Source: Schizophyllum amplum
Lineage: Eukaryota > Basidiomycota > Agaricomycetes > Agaricales > Schizophyllaceae
Direction: 5' to 3'
Assembly (NCBI GenBank): GCA_007026445.1
Contig: VDMD01000002.1
Location: 1,612,001-1,676,000 of the forward strand
Length of the DNA: 64,000 bases
A program made the position numbers and the translations under genes. The notes beneath the pieces were generated by a model. It searched no databases, was not told the DNA's origin, and worked only from the letters and a program-made list of their open reading frames with translations. Position 1 is the first letter of the stretch. Every line of letters begins with the position of its first letter. This document shows positions 1 to 11,630 of the stretch, one piece after another.

Positions 1-3
1 CTC

Positions 4-1786
4 ATGCATGGATTCGTTGCCACCAACGTAGGCAAAAATCGCTTAACGGTACGTTGACCTGGCATATCAGTCACTCTCGCTAACTTCAGAGCTTCAGGCC
101 AGGCCGCAGGTGCCCGTGGGTGTCTTCAATAAAGGCAAGGCCTCAGAAAAAACTCGCGTGAGGGACATCCCGAGCAAGACACGTCAGCGATCTCGTTTAG
201 TGTATAGGAAACTTTCTAACGCACAACCAGATGCCGGCAAAATGTTTTCAGAAGATCTTTTCCTTAACGGCACTGGGAAGAAGCGATCGCCCCGCAAGAA
301 ACGCGCTCCGTCGCCATCATCAACGTCTTCCTCATCCTCTTCCTCCGCTCCACTCGCTCAAACCCACGCGGAAGAAGACCGAAAGCATGACAAATGGCGA
401 AGCGACGATATACATCCTCTACTCAGCCCTAAAAGAGACGAAAACGGGCGCTGCATCTCCGAGATCTGGGATATAGAGTCGAAGGTGGCGGACGCATCTG
501 CAATCGCCAAACCATCCACTCTTATCCTCGACACAGCTCCGCGCGGTTGGAATGCGGTCGAGCTTCCTCGGTCGGCCTGTGTCGGTACAGCGTCGACAGC
601 TTTATCGGCTGACAACTGTCATGAGCGCTCCAGTCCGTCTCTGCGTCCTTCACAGTCCGCGTCGCAATGCGCGTGGCGAAGAAGATCCCTCGTCTCGGCC
701 GTCGCTGCCGGCGACTCAATTGCGCTGCGCTCGAAATATTTTGAGCCCGCGCAGTCTGCAGAGATGGAGCAGGAATCGCCGAAGGGCATGACCATCGAAG
801 GGGCGGCCGTTTGTCCCTCCTATGGTCGTCCGCTGGTGCCTCCAGGTTCTCAATGTGCTGGTGACTACCCGTCCGCCGTACCTTTCGTCCACCGACGCCC
901 CGCCAGCGTAACAATTTCCGAAGACGGACAAGTCTGGGAGGCCACTCGGAAGACGCTCTCAGAACGGCCTTCGGAATGTTTCGTAAGCGCCTCGGAGCCT
1001 CAGCTGGACGATTACCTGGACGTCGGCTCTACCATAACTCACAACTACTTCTCTGAATGCCTAGCCGCCTCCGATCATACTACTGGGAACTACCCATCTC
1101 CTGTCATTGTCAAGGCTTCGTTCTGCGACGCTCGCTCCGAGCCTCAAGTTGGCCACCAATATCGACAAGCAGCTACATGGGACACCGCATCCTGGCACTC
1201 TGTCGATCATCTTGAAGAACATGGAGCTTTCCTACACGGAACACCCGTAGACATGGATCCGTACATCGACATATGCGACGACTCCCTTGGCACCTTCGAC
1301 GTCGCTGAAGGCTTTGATGCCGATCATAACTCAGTCCCCATGCCGGTGGACGACTGCACCTCTGTCGACGCTTCGTCCCAAGGTCCTTACGACGATTATG
1401 TTACCGGGCCAATGCTGTTCAGTCCCACAGAATCTTGCGCCCACGATGCTGCTCTTCTGACACCGTACAATCTCAGCTTCGACGTTAATCACTTGGACTA
1501 CAGTGATGACCTCCTCTCCCCCGCCAATGGAATGGATGAGGACTACGAACTTGGTACGATGGACCTACAGGCTTGGACCGACGAGAGCGGCATGTTATCA
1601 GACGACGACGGTGACAGTCTTGTCGTGCATTCAGAATTACGCGTCTTTGCGGAAGGCAAGGCCCTCCTTCTGGGAGTTTCGAAGGCGTCGACAGCCCTGG
1701 GTATCGGACACGGCCGAGTTTCCAAAGTAGAGGCGGATGTTGCACGCAGTCTACATGGGCATTGGGCAGCGCATCAGCCACTCTAG
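4..1786 (+). CDS. Hypothetical protein, 5' end at window edge
   Basis: One long open exon runs from 110 to the stop at 1786. There is no ATG at its head. Position 110 follows a good acceptor (ccgcag), and a gtacgt donor at 49 allows an upstream exon 4-48 beginning with ATG. The exon may instead continue from outside the window, so the start is unsure. The product is about 570 residues with no domain I recognise. The N-terminal third is basic and Ser/Arg-rich, with a Ser run near residue 90 that looks disordered. The C-terminal half is acidic (Asp-rich) with scattered Tyr and Pro. It could be a nuclear or regulatory protein, but I assign no function. Coding is likely because the frame stays open for 1.7 kb. 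Confidence 0.6.
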
Positions 1787-3007
1787 CAGCATTACATAAT
1801 ATTAAAGCGGTGGCAGCAACGTCTGCGCAGCCCAGGCGCAGCCAATGTCATTGCACATCCTTAAAGTTATTGTGACCACTTGATTGGTTCTACTAGTGCT
1901 GCACGAAGGCTCAAGCGTCAAAATGTGGTGATGTTTTGGTTTCACAAGGTCCTACGCGAGTAGCCTCAGTCCAAACCGTTGAATCGCAGTCACAGCGAAG
2001 AGTCTTTGTCTAATCCACACAAGCACGTGCGTCCTAAAAAGGAATGGCGTTGTTGGCGCCGCCGCTGCCCCGCAAACCCGCAATTAATGGGGAATTAACT
2101 CGTAAATACGGACTCAGCTGTCTCGCAGGGATGTCAACAAAGGTCCCGTGATGTTCGTTGTCCTCAACCACCACCACCAACCGCGCCGTCGACACCCACA
2201 TCGACGCCCCGGGGCCGGAATTAGTGGCAGCGTGCGGCGGCGCTGCCCGCCGTCTACGAGGTGCGTAGTGGGCACGTCATCGCCGTACGACGCGCTCACT
2301 GACGCGCCCAGAATTTACGCGCCGCCGTCGTCGCCAACGACGACGACACAAGACGGCGAACACGCGACACCCCGACTTCGGCAAGCGCCGAAACTACCCC
2401 CAGGCCCTCCCCTTACCCGCTCCTCCCCATGCTCGTCGCCTGTGACGAAGCCTTGTCGACGCCGCCTGCCGCTTACATGCGGTGGCGCGGCGGCGGCACC
2501 CCATGATGTTCTGGCTCGTAGAATAACGTACATACTATCTATACTGTACACCCTGCATGAGAAACCAATGAAATTTTGTGTTCAAGTGAAAGAACTCGCG
2601 CCGCCGGCCTCAACTCTGCCTTTCTCTGCATCAACAAGCAACCCCGAATTTATTATGATCCTCTGGGGCGTTCAACTCGTATTTTCCTGGATTTATGTGG
2701 GGCCACGTGCCTAAACGGAAGGGAGGCCGGCGCGCTTTGACACTTAACCCCGTTGGGGGTCACGTGCTTGTGTGGAATCGACGGCATCTCCAGCGAAGTC
2801 ACAACGCTTATCGGCGTGATGTCATAAACAGACAAAGTCACATGTACGCGTTGTTGCCCTTTGTTGTCCATCGGCGGGCACTTAAATACGATCGCGTCGC
2901 GCAGCTGCGTTTCCCCCTATACCTTCATCACATTTCGTTCCCAGCCACCCCTGATAGACGTCGTTCCCCGTACAAGCTCTCAATTCTAAGTCCCAGTATC
3001 AGGGCAA
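1787..3007. other. Intergenic, GC-rich, no gene seen
   Basis: No frame here has coding character. Open frames around 2148-2714 are rich in Pro/Arg/Thr and lack a plausible protein pattern. The stretch just upstream of 3008 contains a TTAAATA motif at about 2882-2888, a possible weak TATA element for the GTPase gene. Nothing else is supported. Confidence 0.4.
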
Positions 3008-6000
3008 ATGAGCGCAAAGGAGAACACAGCAGCCATGGCAACAGTACGTGGTGGTACCACTGCGCCACCCTGTCTAACCCATATCTTTAGGGCCGCGTCA
3101 AGCCGGAGCCCGTTGACCATACACTTACACCTTTAATGCCGTCGAAGTCGAACGCGTCGGGCGGGTCAATCAAGAGTGAGCCTTCTGACGCAGTACATGC
3201 GGTACGTACTACGACCCATATGGCAGGTCGCATCTCATCACATTCGCACGACCAGTTGAAGAAGGCCGACTCCTCTGCTTTGTTGGCCGGAAATCTTTCA
3301 AGCGCGGAGTCTAGTACCGCTATGGACAACAAGACTGAGGCGAAGCCCGAACTTGGAGTGGGTCAGCCCTCGCAGGACAAGGTTGACCCAAAGAGCGATT
3401 ACACCATCTATGCTTCTGCCCATGACATTCCATATTCGCCAGAGGAAGCGCTCAAGGAGGGTAGCAAGATGGTAAAAGCTATCGACGCGAACCTCAAGAA
3501 CGTCAAGCTCGGCAGCAAGATGCGACAAGAAGTCTGGCGCAAGGAACTGTCAACGTAGGCTTACCTACTTTCATTGCGGGCGAGAATAGCTTTCTGACTG
3601 GCTGCCAGGCTCAAGAAGCAGACGTCTCCGACGACTCTGATCGCCGTTTGCGGAGGTACGCCCGCTGCAGTTAACATGCGACCATCTGTTTACCGCAAGT
3701 GACAGAGACCGGGGCCGGGAAGTCCTCGCTGCTGAATGCGATTCTTGACGGTCAGCATGTGTTGAGTATATACGGCACGCTTACTAACATCAGGCAGACA
3801 ATATTGTTCCCACAAGTGGAATGCGCGCTTGCACGGCAGTTGTGACGGAGATTGCGTACCACAGCAAGCCAACCATCGAGGCAGACGTCTCTTTCCTGAC
3901 GGAGACCGAGTGGAAGGAAGAACTAGGAATTCTCATTGATGACCTTGTCGACGAAGACGGTCATTTGCGTCGCCTGACTGATCTCAAGAGCGACGCTGGT
4001 ATCGCCTGGTCTAAGGTGAGTAAAAGCGGACATTGTGCATATCTTGTCTCATTGACATCTACGTAGGTTCACGCCGTTTATCCTAAGCTGACTGCGGAGA
4101 ATCTGCTGAGGATGAAGGTGGATGATGTCGTCGCCTACGACGAGAGTGAGTGCTCTGTTATTGCTCATATTTGGTCATCTGAACCTGGCTAGACGTTCGC
4201 AAAATGCTGGGCGCGACGAAGACCGTTTCTGCCAAGAACTCCAAGGCTTTCGCCACCGAGATCAACAAGTACATCGATTCGAAGGACCGGAAGAGCAAGA
4301 AAGACAAGAAGAAGAAGGCGGACGAGGAGACGATGATGGACAAAGTTAGGAAGGCGGCGGGCAAGGAGGCCTCACGCTTTTCTGGCGGGAAGACCAATGT
4401 CGAGGACATCGAGTGGTGGCCTCTCATACGCACGGTCCGCGTCCGCTGCCACTCCAAGGCTCTTTCCACAGGAGCGGTCCTTGTTGACTTGCCTGGTAAG
4501 TGATTGTCCAAAGTTATATGTGAGGTTTAACCGCCATCGTGCAGGTGTCGCCGACGCCAACGCGGCCCGTAGCTCTATCGCGCGCGACTATATGAAGAAG
4601 TGCGACTGCATCTGGGTCCTCGCACCCATTCAACGCGCTGTGGACAACCAGTCTGCAAAGAATCTGCTTGGAGACGCGTTCAGGATGCAACTCATGAGTG
4701 AGCAATCCTTCATATATTTACGGAACATGCTAACTGGCTTCCACTACAGTGGGTAAGCCTCAAAATGTTTCTCGGAGCCTGTCGCTTACTGGTCAACGTG
4801 ATTATCATCTACTCTAGACGGCAAGTGAGTAGTATCATGGTTTACGCTACTCCACTGTTTACTGACATTGTACGCAGCTATAGCAGTCACATTATCACGT
4901 TCATAGGTTCGCTGTGGTGCTCTGAGCTCTTTGTATCTCGCTGACACTGGCCAACAGCAAGCAAATGCGACGACATCTCATGCTCGGAAGTCAAGCGGGC
5001 GCTCAATCTGCAAGACGACGACGAACTGATAGAGATCGAGGACCGGCTCGATGAGTACGCGGGCGAGACTAAAGAGTGGAAGAAGAAGAAAGCCTTGGCG
5101 GACGACCTTGTCAAAGGTGAGTGGCGATGAGATCTCTCCGCACGCTACTTATTCACATGTGTATAGGCATCGAGGACGAGCTCAAGCACCTTCGCCCACT
5201 TCTCAAGGAGTACAAGGAGCATTTGCGTTGCCTTAAGGAAGGACTGCCCTTTGAGCACAAACTCACGGGCAAGAAGGCGGAAGCTGCCGCCGCCGCTAAG
5301 CAAGGCAAGAAGCGCAAGAACGCCCGTGGCGGCAAAAAGGGCTCTTCCAAGCGTCGCCGCAGCGGTAACGACTCCGATGAGGATGTTGAGATGGAGAGCG
5401 GCGATTCGATGTCCGACTTCATTGACGATGACGACGACGATTCCGATGCTGAAAGCGATGTGGAGTCCAACAAAGACTCCGAAGAGGACTCCGACGCAGA
5501 AGAGAAAGACTCTGACGCCGAGGACTCGGATACGGACGAGAGCAACGCCAAGAGCTCAGACATGGAGGATGATGACGACGACGAGGTCACTGAAGAGTCG
5601 CTCGAGGCTATGTGCGTCAAAACTACGCTCTTTGAAGAACTTCCGGCTGACGAGCTCTCAGTATCAAGGAGAAGTCGGCGACTCTGACAGAGCAACGGGC
5701 GAAGCTGACTGAGGCCCGCGCGCAGAAGAAGGAGGCTATTGATCGTCTGGCGAAGCTGAAGAAAGCCATCGACAAGACGCAGCGGCAGAAAAATGCGTAT
5801 TGCTCCAAGAAGCGCTCCGAGGTATGTCGTGCGCGATACAACTCTGTACATACCTGAATCCTCTGCAGTACTCGCGCGGGACGCTCAAGGAAGATTTTCG
5901 CCTTGGCATGAAAGACCTTGACGGTAAGTCCGCGAATACCTTGAATGCAACTCCGCTGACTCTTCCTCAGATGCTGTCGCAGAGGAGAGGGACCCAGACA

Positions 6001-7734
6001 ACTTTGACCCCACGCAGAACGTGCGCGACTACGACGCTATCGATTTGGTATGTCAATCACACATTTCATCAGTTTATATGTACTCACCATCTTGGGTAGC
6101 CTGTATTCACTGCGTCCAGTCGCGACTACGTCCGGCTGAAGAATATCGTCAAAGGTGACGGCGATCCGAGCTGCTTCGATAACGTGGAGGACACAGGCAT
6201 CCCAGCTCTGCAGGACTGGTAATTCCTCATCTGACATGCTTAGCATCCATCGATCTGATTATAGCTCCCAGGTGCCACAAGCTCACGCTGTCGTCTCGCG
6301 AAACGGCTACGCAACGTTTCTTCGAACATCTTCGCACTTTTGTTGCGACCATCGAGACCTACGTTCGCGGAGCTGCCGAGGTCACCCCGGAAGACCGGGA
6401 GGCGTTACGCGAGCTGTGGGAGTCGGCGAAGGAACCTGAGTATGGGTCTGACAGCGACGAAGATATGCGCGGGAGCTCCGCTGCGCCCGATCCGTTCTCC
6501 TTCTTCCTCAACATCAACCGTGGCAACTTGATGTCCATGTCCGATGATCTTCCTGGCCGGGACGCTCATCGTGACGCTGACCTCGGCATCAAGCCGCGCT
6601 TGTCAAAGGCAAGCTACACCTGTTGCTGTTCGTCGTTGTTTCTAACTTGGCATAGGAATTCCAAGCGCTCGTCGACCAATGTGTCTCGGACCTCAAGCGC
6701 ATCTTCCGCCAGGGTCTGGAGGAAAAATGTACCGCTGGTGCCATCAACGTGGGTGCCCAACGTTTGCGCGGGGTCTCCAAATACTAATGCCTGTGTACAG
6801 GCTGCCGACGCTGCTCTGCAGACTTCGGACGACGTCGCGGCTACGTGTCACTGGCAGACATACCGGGCGACGCTGCGCCGCCACGGAGAATGGCGCCGCG
6901 ATCTCAATGTGGAGCTTTGCAACCCCTTCACTCGCCAGATTGCGTCTTCCTGGGGCCAGATGTTCGAGAGCGATCTCTTTGCTGGACTTGATGGGGCGAC
7001 GTCGGAGAAGATCACCAAGCTCGTGAAGGAGATCGAGAGCTCTGCGGCCCCTGGGTTGAAGGAACGCGCCAAGATGCAAGGCGACCAGTGCATGGAGCAG
7101 GCTCAAGTCGCGCTGACTGACGCTATGGAGGCTGTCAAGGTTGCCTTGCAGAATGAGCAGAAGGAGGTGTCTCGCTGCCTGGGCCCACACGTGCAAGAGC
7201 ACCTGATCCCCGGCTACGACCTCGCAATGGATGAGCGTGGCAGGGGTAGTGTCGCTCGCCAGAAGGTTCGTCTAACTATATTGAATGTGCATCATACTGA
7301 CTTGTCGTGCCAGCGTGTTTTTCACGAGTATGTTAAGTTGAAGAAGGAAAAGATGTTTCACGGAGCGGCGGCGTTGATAATGGACCGCCTAGACAGTGCA
7401 GCGGAAGCTGTCGGCGATGCCCTGGAGAAGAAACTGAATGCGCTCGCGAAGCAGGTACGTGCTCGGCTATCGTTCGCTGTAAATCGAAGTTGACCATGAG
7501 GTGCAGGTGGAGACCAGCATGTCGGCGCTTTGGGAGGAGGTCGACGAAAACGAGGACCAGCAGCGCGCGCGCGCGGCGATGATGAACGTTGCGTCGAACA
7601 TCCTCAAGCAGGTGGCGCTTTGGAAGGAGGCCGCCCGCGTGAAGCACGAGGCCGAGCGCGCTGAGGCGATGGAAGTCGAGGACCTGCTCGACATGGATGC
7701 GTATATGCACGACGGCACTGGCGGTGGCAACTAA
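3008..7734 (+). CDS. Dynamin-like large GTPase, nuclear GTPase SLIP-GC-like
   Basis: Joined exons: 3008-3043, 3091-3554, 3609-3655, 3706-3750, 3798-4015, 4067-4145, 4193-4495, 4545-4697, 4750-4752, 4818-4824, 4878-4906, 4958-5116, 5167-5611, 5662-5821, 5869-5923, 5971-6047, 6100-6218, 6272-6608, 6656-6748, 6801-7265, 7314-7454, 7507-7734. They total 3663 nt, about 1220 residues. G1 is GETGAGKSS (residues 182-190), G3 is DLPG (about 395) and the G4-like motif is SKCD (about 463), the dynamin-superfamily pattern. After the G domain comes a Lys/Arg-rich stretch (KRKN, KRRR; NLS-like), then a long Asp/Glu/Ser acidic tract, then helical regions expected to form the stalk. The family link to vertebrate SLIP-GC-type nuclear GTPases rests on motif order; the substrate is unknown. 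Two exons of 3 and 7 nt are needed to keep the frame, and one intron is GC-AG. Confidence 0.85.
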
Positions 7735-8388
7735 CGCACTCAAAACTAATTATGCATGCTCATGGCTACTCTACTAGCTTATTCTCTAAGTATACCCTAC
7801 TCTACGTTCCCGCTTGGTTTACCTTAGGACTCCTCTTGTACCGTACTTGTACACTCCCTTCCGGGGAGCTTCTTGATGCTTTATTAGACAGCGCTGTTCT
7901 CGTGTAACTAGATTCTCTATTGCTGCATACACTTGTTTGACTAGACTCATGATGACAGTGTGCGGGTCTTTTACCGCGTTGGTAGCGACTTGCTATAGCG
8001 ACTGACGCCATGTCTTCGTCCTTCGTCAATACGGGGATTTCGGGGTTGCGTGAGATTGGTCGCGATGCGTGTCAGCAGAATAGGAAGATTGCGATGAGCA
8101 TTGCCAGGTCGGACCCAACGTCCATCTCGAACGCACCAGTGCGGACATGCTGAGACTGTGACAGCGAGTGCCGGACCTCGCCTCGCTCGTGTTGCTCGAT
8201 TCAAGTAAATGGACACCCTCGGCAGTGATCGCAGCCCACGCTAATTCGCTCCACGTTCGCTGCGGCCTCATTACTCCCAACCGAGTCCGCAATTGATTTG
8301 CGCGCTTTCTCGTCTTACAGTCTCTACGCATACCTACTCGCGTCCGCAGCGCTCTCTCTGCGTCGATACCGTACACCCCTCAGCACTC
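7735..8388. other. Intergenic, no gene seen
   Basis: This 650-bp spacer lies between the GTPase stop codon and the next start. It holds the 3' untranslated region of one gene and the leader of the next. I see no conserved open frame, RNA gene or repeat. Confidence 0.4.
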
Positions 8389-11300
8389 ATGCCGATCACG
8401 CGCCGCTCGCGCCGAGACGCGCCCTGGTTCCTGCGCGCAGGGAATGTCGACTCGGACTCCTCGGCACGAGCGGTGGCCCCTGCACCCCAGGCAGACCACG
8501 ATGAACGCAGAAGGGGCTCGTCGTCCGCCACAACGACACGCTCCCTGGCCGCCATCACGAGAACCACGCTGGCCAGGCGACAGACAGACGCGTGCGTGCT
8601 GCCAGTCAAATCAGACTACTGATCATTGTCCTGACATGCTTGGTTCTGCTCCTGCAGGTCGCAAGGCGAGACCGGTGCCCCCGCCGACATGTCTTCCGTC
8701 TCGTCCATGTCAAATCCCCCCTCCACGAGCGAGGGATCGACGAGCGACTCGAGCCCCACCACGACCTCGCGAACCACCACAGACGAGGCGACCACAACCA
8801 GCGGCGCATCTACGAGTAATATCGCCTCTGACACGTCCAGCTCGCCGAATACTAGCCTGCCCACGTCAAGCGAGTCAAGCGAGTCGTCGGGCAGCACGAG
8901 CGATGCACCATCCACGTCCTCGTCAGAGCCGACGTCTTCAAGCACGCCTCCTGAGCCCACCTCCACCTCGCGTATGCCTACGAGGTCTAGTACGTCCACC
9001 TCAGAGCCGACATCAAGTGCGCCACCGGAGTCGACCTCGTCACGGTCGTCAGCGCCACCTTCCTCCACGACTGAACCTTCATCTGAGCGGACATCAAGTG
9101 CGCCCCTAGAGTCAACCTCGTCGAGGTCGTCAGCGCAATCTTCCTTAACGGCGGAACCTTCATCCGAACCGACATCAAGTGCTCCGCCAGAGTCGACCTC
9201 GTCCAGGTCGTCAGCGCCACCTTCCTCCACGGCGGAACTTTCATCCACTTCGAGGACCTCGTCAAGGTCTCCTTCGTCAAGCGCGGAGACGTCCACCTCG
9301 GCATCCTCGAGCGCACCACCATCAAGCTCCGCGTCGTCAAGCGCGCCAACGTCGAGCGCCCCACCTTCCAGTTCTGCGTCATCAAGCGGCTCGACCTCGA
9401 GGGACACAACATCGAGCGGTCCGACCTCAAGCGTCCCGTCATCAAGCACCCGCTCATCGAGCGCCTTGTCATCTTCACCGTCCTCCATTGCCACGACCTC
9501 GTCCACGTCTTCTTCTGCCAGCTCCTCGTCTTCCAGCTCATACTCGCAATCGCTGTCCACCTCGCTTTCATCATCCACGCAGTCCCTGCCTTACACCTCA
9601 TCCTCTTCATCCTCTTCTTCTTTGCCATCTTCTTCTTCTTCGTCATCGACCTCCCCGTCGTTGTCTTCCTCGTCCCTGTCATCGTCGTCGTCCTCATCGT
9701 CATATCGCCCACCTACTTCCTCCGACCGCCCGTCAACTACAACTCATAATACGTCCTCTCCCTCACGAACACCGACGCCGACTACCAGAACATCATCATC
9801 ATCATCACCATCGGTGTCGCATTGGACGTCAACGTTTGTGACCACTGATACCTGGACTACGACAGAAGTCGTTGACGGCGGAACACATACTGTCGGACAC
9901 ACCAGTGTCAGCACAGTAACCCAGACCGGCGTCCTGGGCACCAACGCGTCCGAGGACTCCAACGGGTGAGTATCATCGTGGTCTTCACTTCCGATTCAAC
10001 TCATACGTTCCTAGGTTCGACAAGAACACCGGTGCAATCGTCGGAGTTGCTATCGCAGTAGCGGCGATACTTGTCGCAGCCGCCGTATTACTGTTTTTTG
10101 GATGCCGACGCTACAGAAGGAGACGTGATATGCGATCCGCTACCAGTTCGCGCGTTGGCCTTGCTGGGATTGGCAGTCCACAGGGAAGCATCTATAGACG
10201 CGCACCCTTGGAAGAAGACGATGAGGCGGCTGCAATGGCACAGGTTCCGGCGGGCGCCCTTCCTGTTTCGCTGCATGCGAGCACTTCCGGGCATGGTCAC
10301 GGCGATTACCCCTACATGCGAGCGGGCGAGGCGGAGATGGACGAGGTCGACCTTGTCTCTCGCAATCACGGGAGCAGCTCGGGACACGGCTCTGCTGAGG
10401 ACATGCGACCGAGCCTATCCACGACGTCACATATGCCGGCATTCGGGCAGGCAGCGGAGGCCATGACCGCAGCAGACCCTGCCTTATTGACGGCGACGAC
10501 GGGCCGTGTGTCGTTTGGGCCAGATCCGAGTGCGTGGCTAGGCGGGCAGGAGGGTCCCGTGCCGTTGGGCTCGCCGACGACGGAGAGGTCATCCTCCCAT
10601 GGGCATGGCTCGCTCGGCTCGCACGTGGTGCTGCTACCTCATCACAGCAGCTCGGGCTCCTCCCAAGGGCACGGGTCGCACTCATCGCACTCGCACGCGC
10701 CGCCACGGCCGATCCTCAAACAACCAACCCCGCCCTCGAGCTACATCATACACGGCGCACAGTCGGAGTGGCGGCAAAGCATGCGCGGCGACATTGGCGA
10801 AACGCGGGAGCGGGATTCAGACGCGCGCAGCTTCAAGGGCTTTCTCGGGCGGCTGCGCGGTGGACTAAACTCGTCCGCTCCGGACATGCGGGATAGGGAA
10901 ACGCGCGATAGCACCCCCGCCGCTCAAGAGCTCGTGCCAGAGAGCGACGCACATCCTGCCGTACGCGTACCCCCGTCCACGCGCGTGCCCTCGTCGCTGC
11001 TGGACCCCGTCCCGATGACGACGCCGAGGTCGAAGGGCAGGCGGAAGGTCAAGGAAAAGGAGAGGCCGAAGGGGAGCCAGTCCATCTCGGACCTGAGCCC
11101 CGCGGAGGAGGCGGCCTTGCGGGCGGCGAACCAGGGGACGCTGTGGCCCGCGCCGACGCTGCCGCCAACGCCTGGCCTCGCTATGGATGCGCCGTATGGC
11201 GAAGACCAGTATCCGCCTGACCACGAGCAGCAGCGAGACTTTGACTACCTCGGACACCCGCCTCTTGAGCATCCACACCCGTGGGTGATGGACCCGCACC

Positions 11301-11581
11301 CATCACCGGCGGCGAGCGAGGACTCGCGGCATGGGGAGCACCTGTTGAACCCGATGCTGCGACTGGGCATGCGGCTGGACACGGCGGCACAGGACAGCGC
11401 GGCGAGCTTGAGGGACCATCTGGACTACTCGCGACCGATTGGGAATGCGAGTGGATGCTTTTCTTGAGACTTTGGTCGTTGACTGACTGTTATTGCAGCT
11501 GGCAAACCTCCGGACGTACAGCTCGCGCACGTTCAACTCAACCACGACGGGGACGAGTCTTCACGACGGAGTGAGCCCTAA
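8389..11581 (+). CDS. Ser/Thr-rich single-pass membrane protein, Mid2/SKG6-like architecture
   Basis: Exons 8389-8591, 8658-9965, 10015-11450 and 11499-11581 give 3030 nt, about 1009 residues. Roughly residues 70-490 are an extreme Ser/Thr/Pro-rich stretch, expected to be heavily O-mannosylated. A hydrophobic segment of about 23 residues follows the third splice site (about 506-530, ending in GCRRYRRRR), a transmembrane helix with a basic stop-transfer. The tail of about 480 residues is rich in His-Gly-Ser and Pro. This is the layout of fungal cell-wall stress sensors and SKG6-type proteins, known for the class and inferred here. No classical signal peptide follows the ATG at 8389, so an upstream exon may be missing, or this may be a signal-anchor protein. 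The last intron (gtggat donor) is the least certain splice. Confidence 0.7.
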
Positions 11582-11630
11582 CGACGGGGTAAGCCATCAC
11601 GATGGGGTGAGCCACCACGATGGTGGGAGC
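11561..11630. repeat. 18-bp tandem repeat at 3' end of membrane-protein gene
   Basis: About four imperfect copies of an 18-nt unit (TCACGACGGAGTGAGCCC and variants) lie across the predicted stop codon and the start of the 3' UTR. In another frame they would encode DGVSHH-type repeats, so the C-terminus depends on the last splice site. Confidence 0.7.

Noticed and set aside
5153..5851. Ser-rich 232-codon minus-strand frame
   Set aside because: It is the reverse reading of the acidic tract of the dynamin-like GTPase, whose exons join in phase on the plus strand.
8616..9578. 320-codon acidic minus-strand frame (LDV/DDE-rich)
   Set aside because: It is the mirror of the Ser/Thr codons of the membrane protein; spliced phases and the membrane helix support the plus strand.
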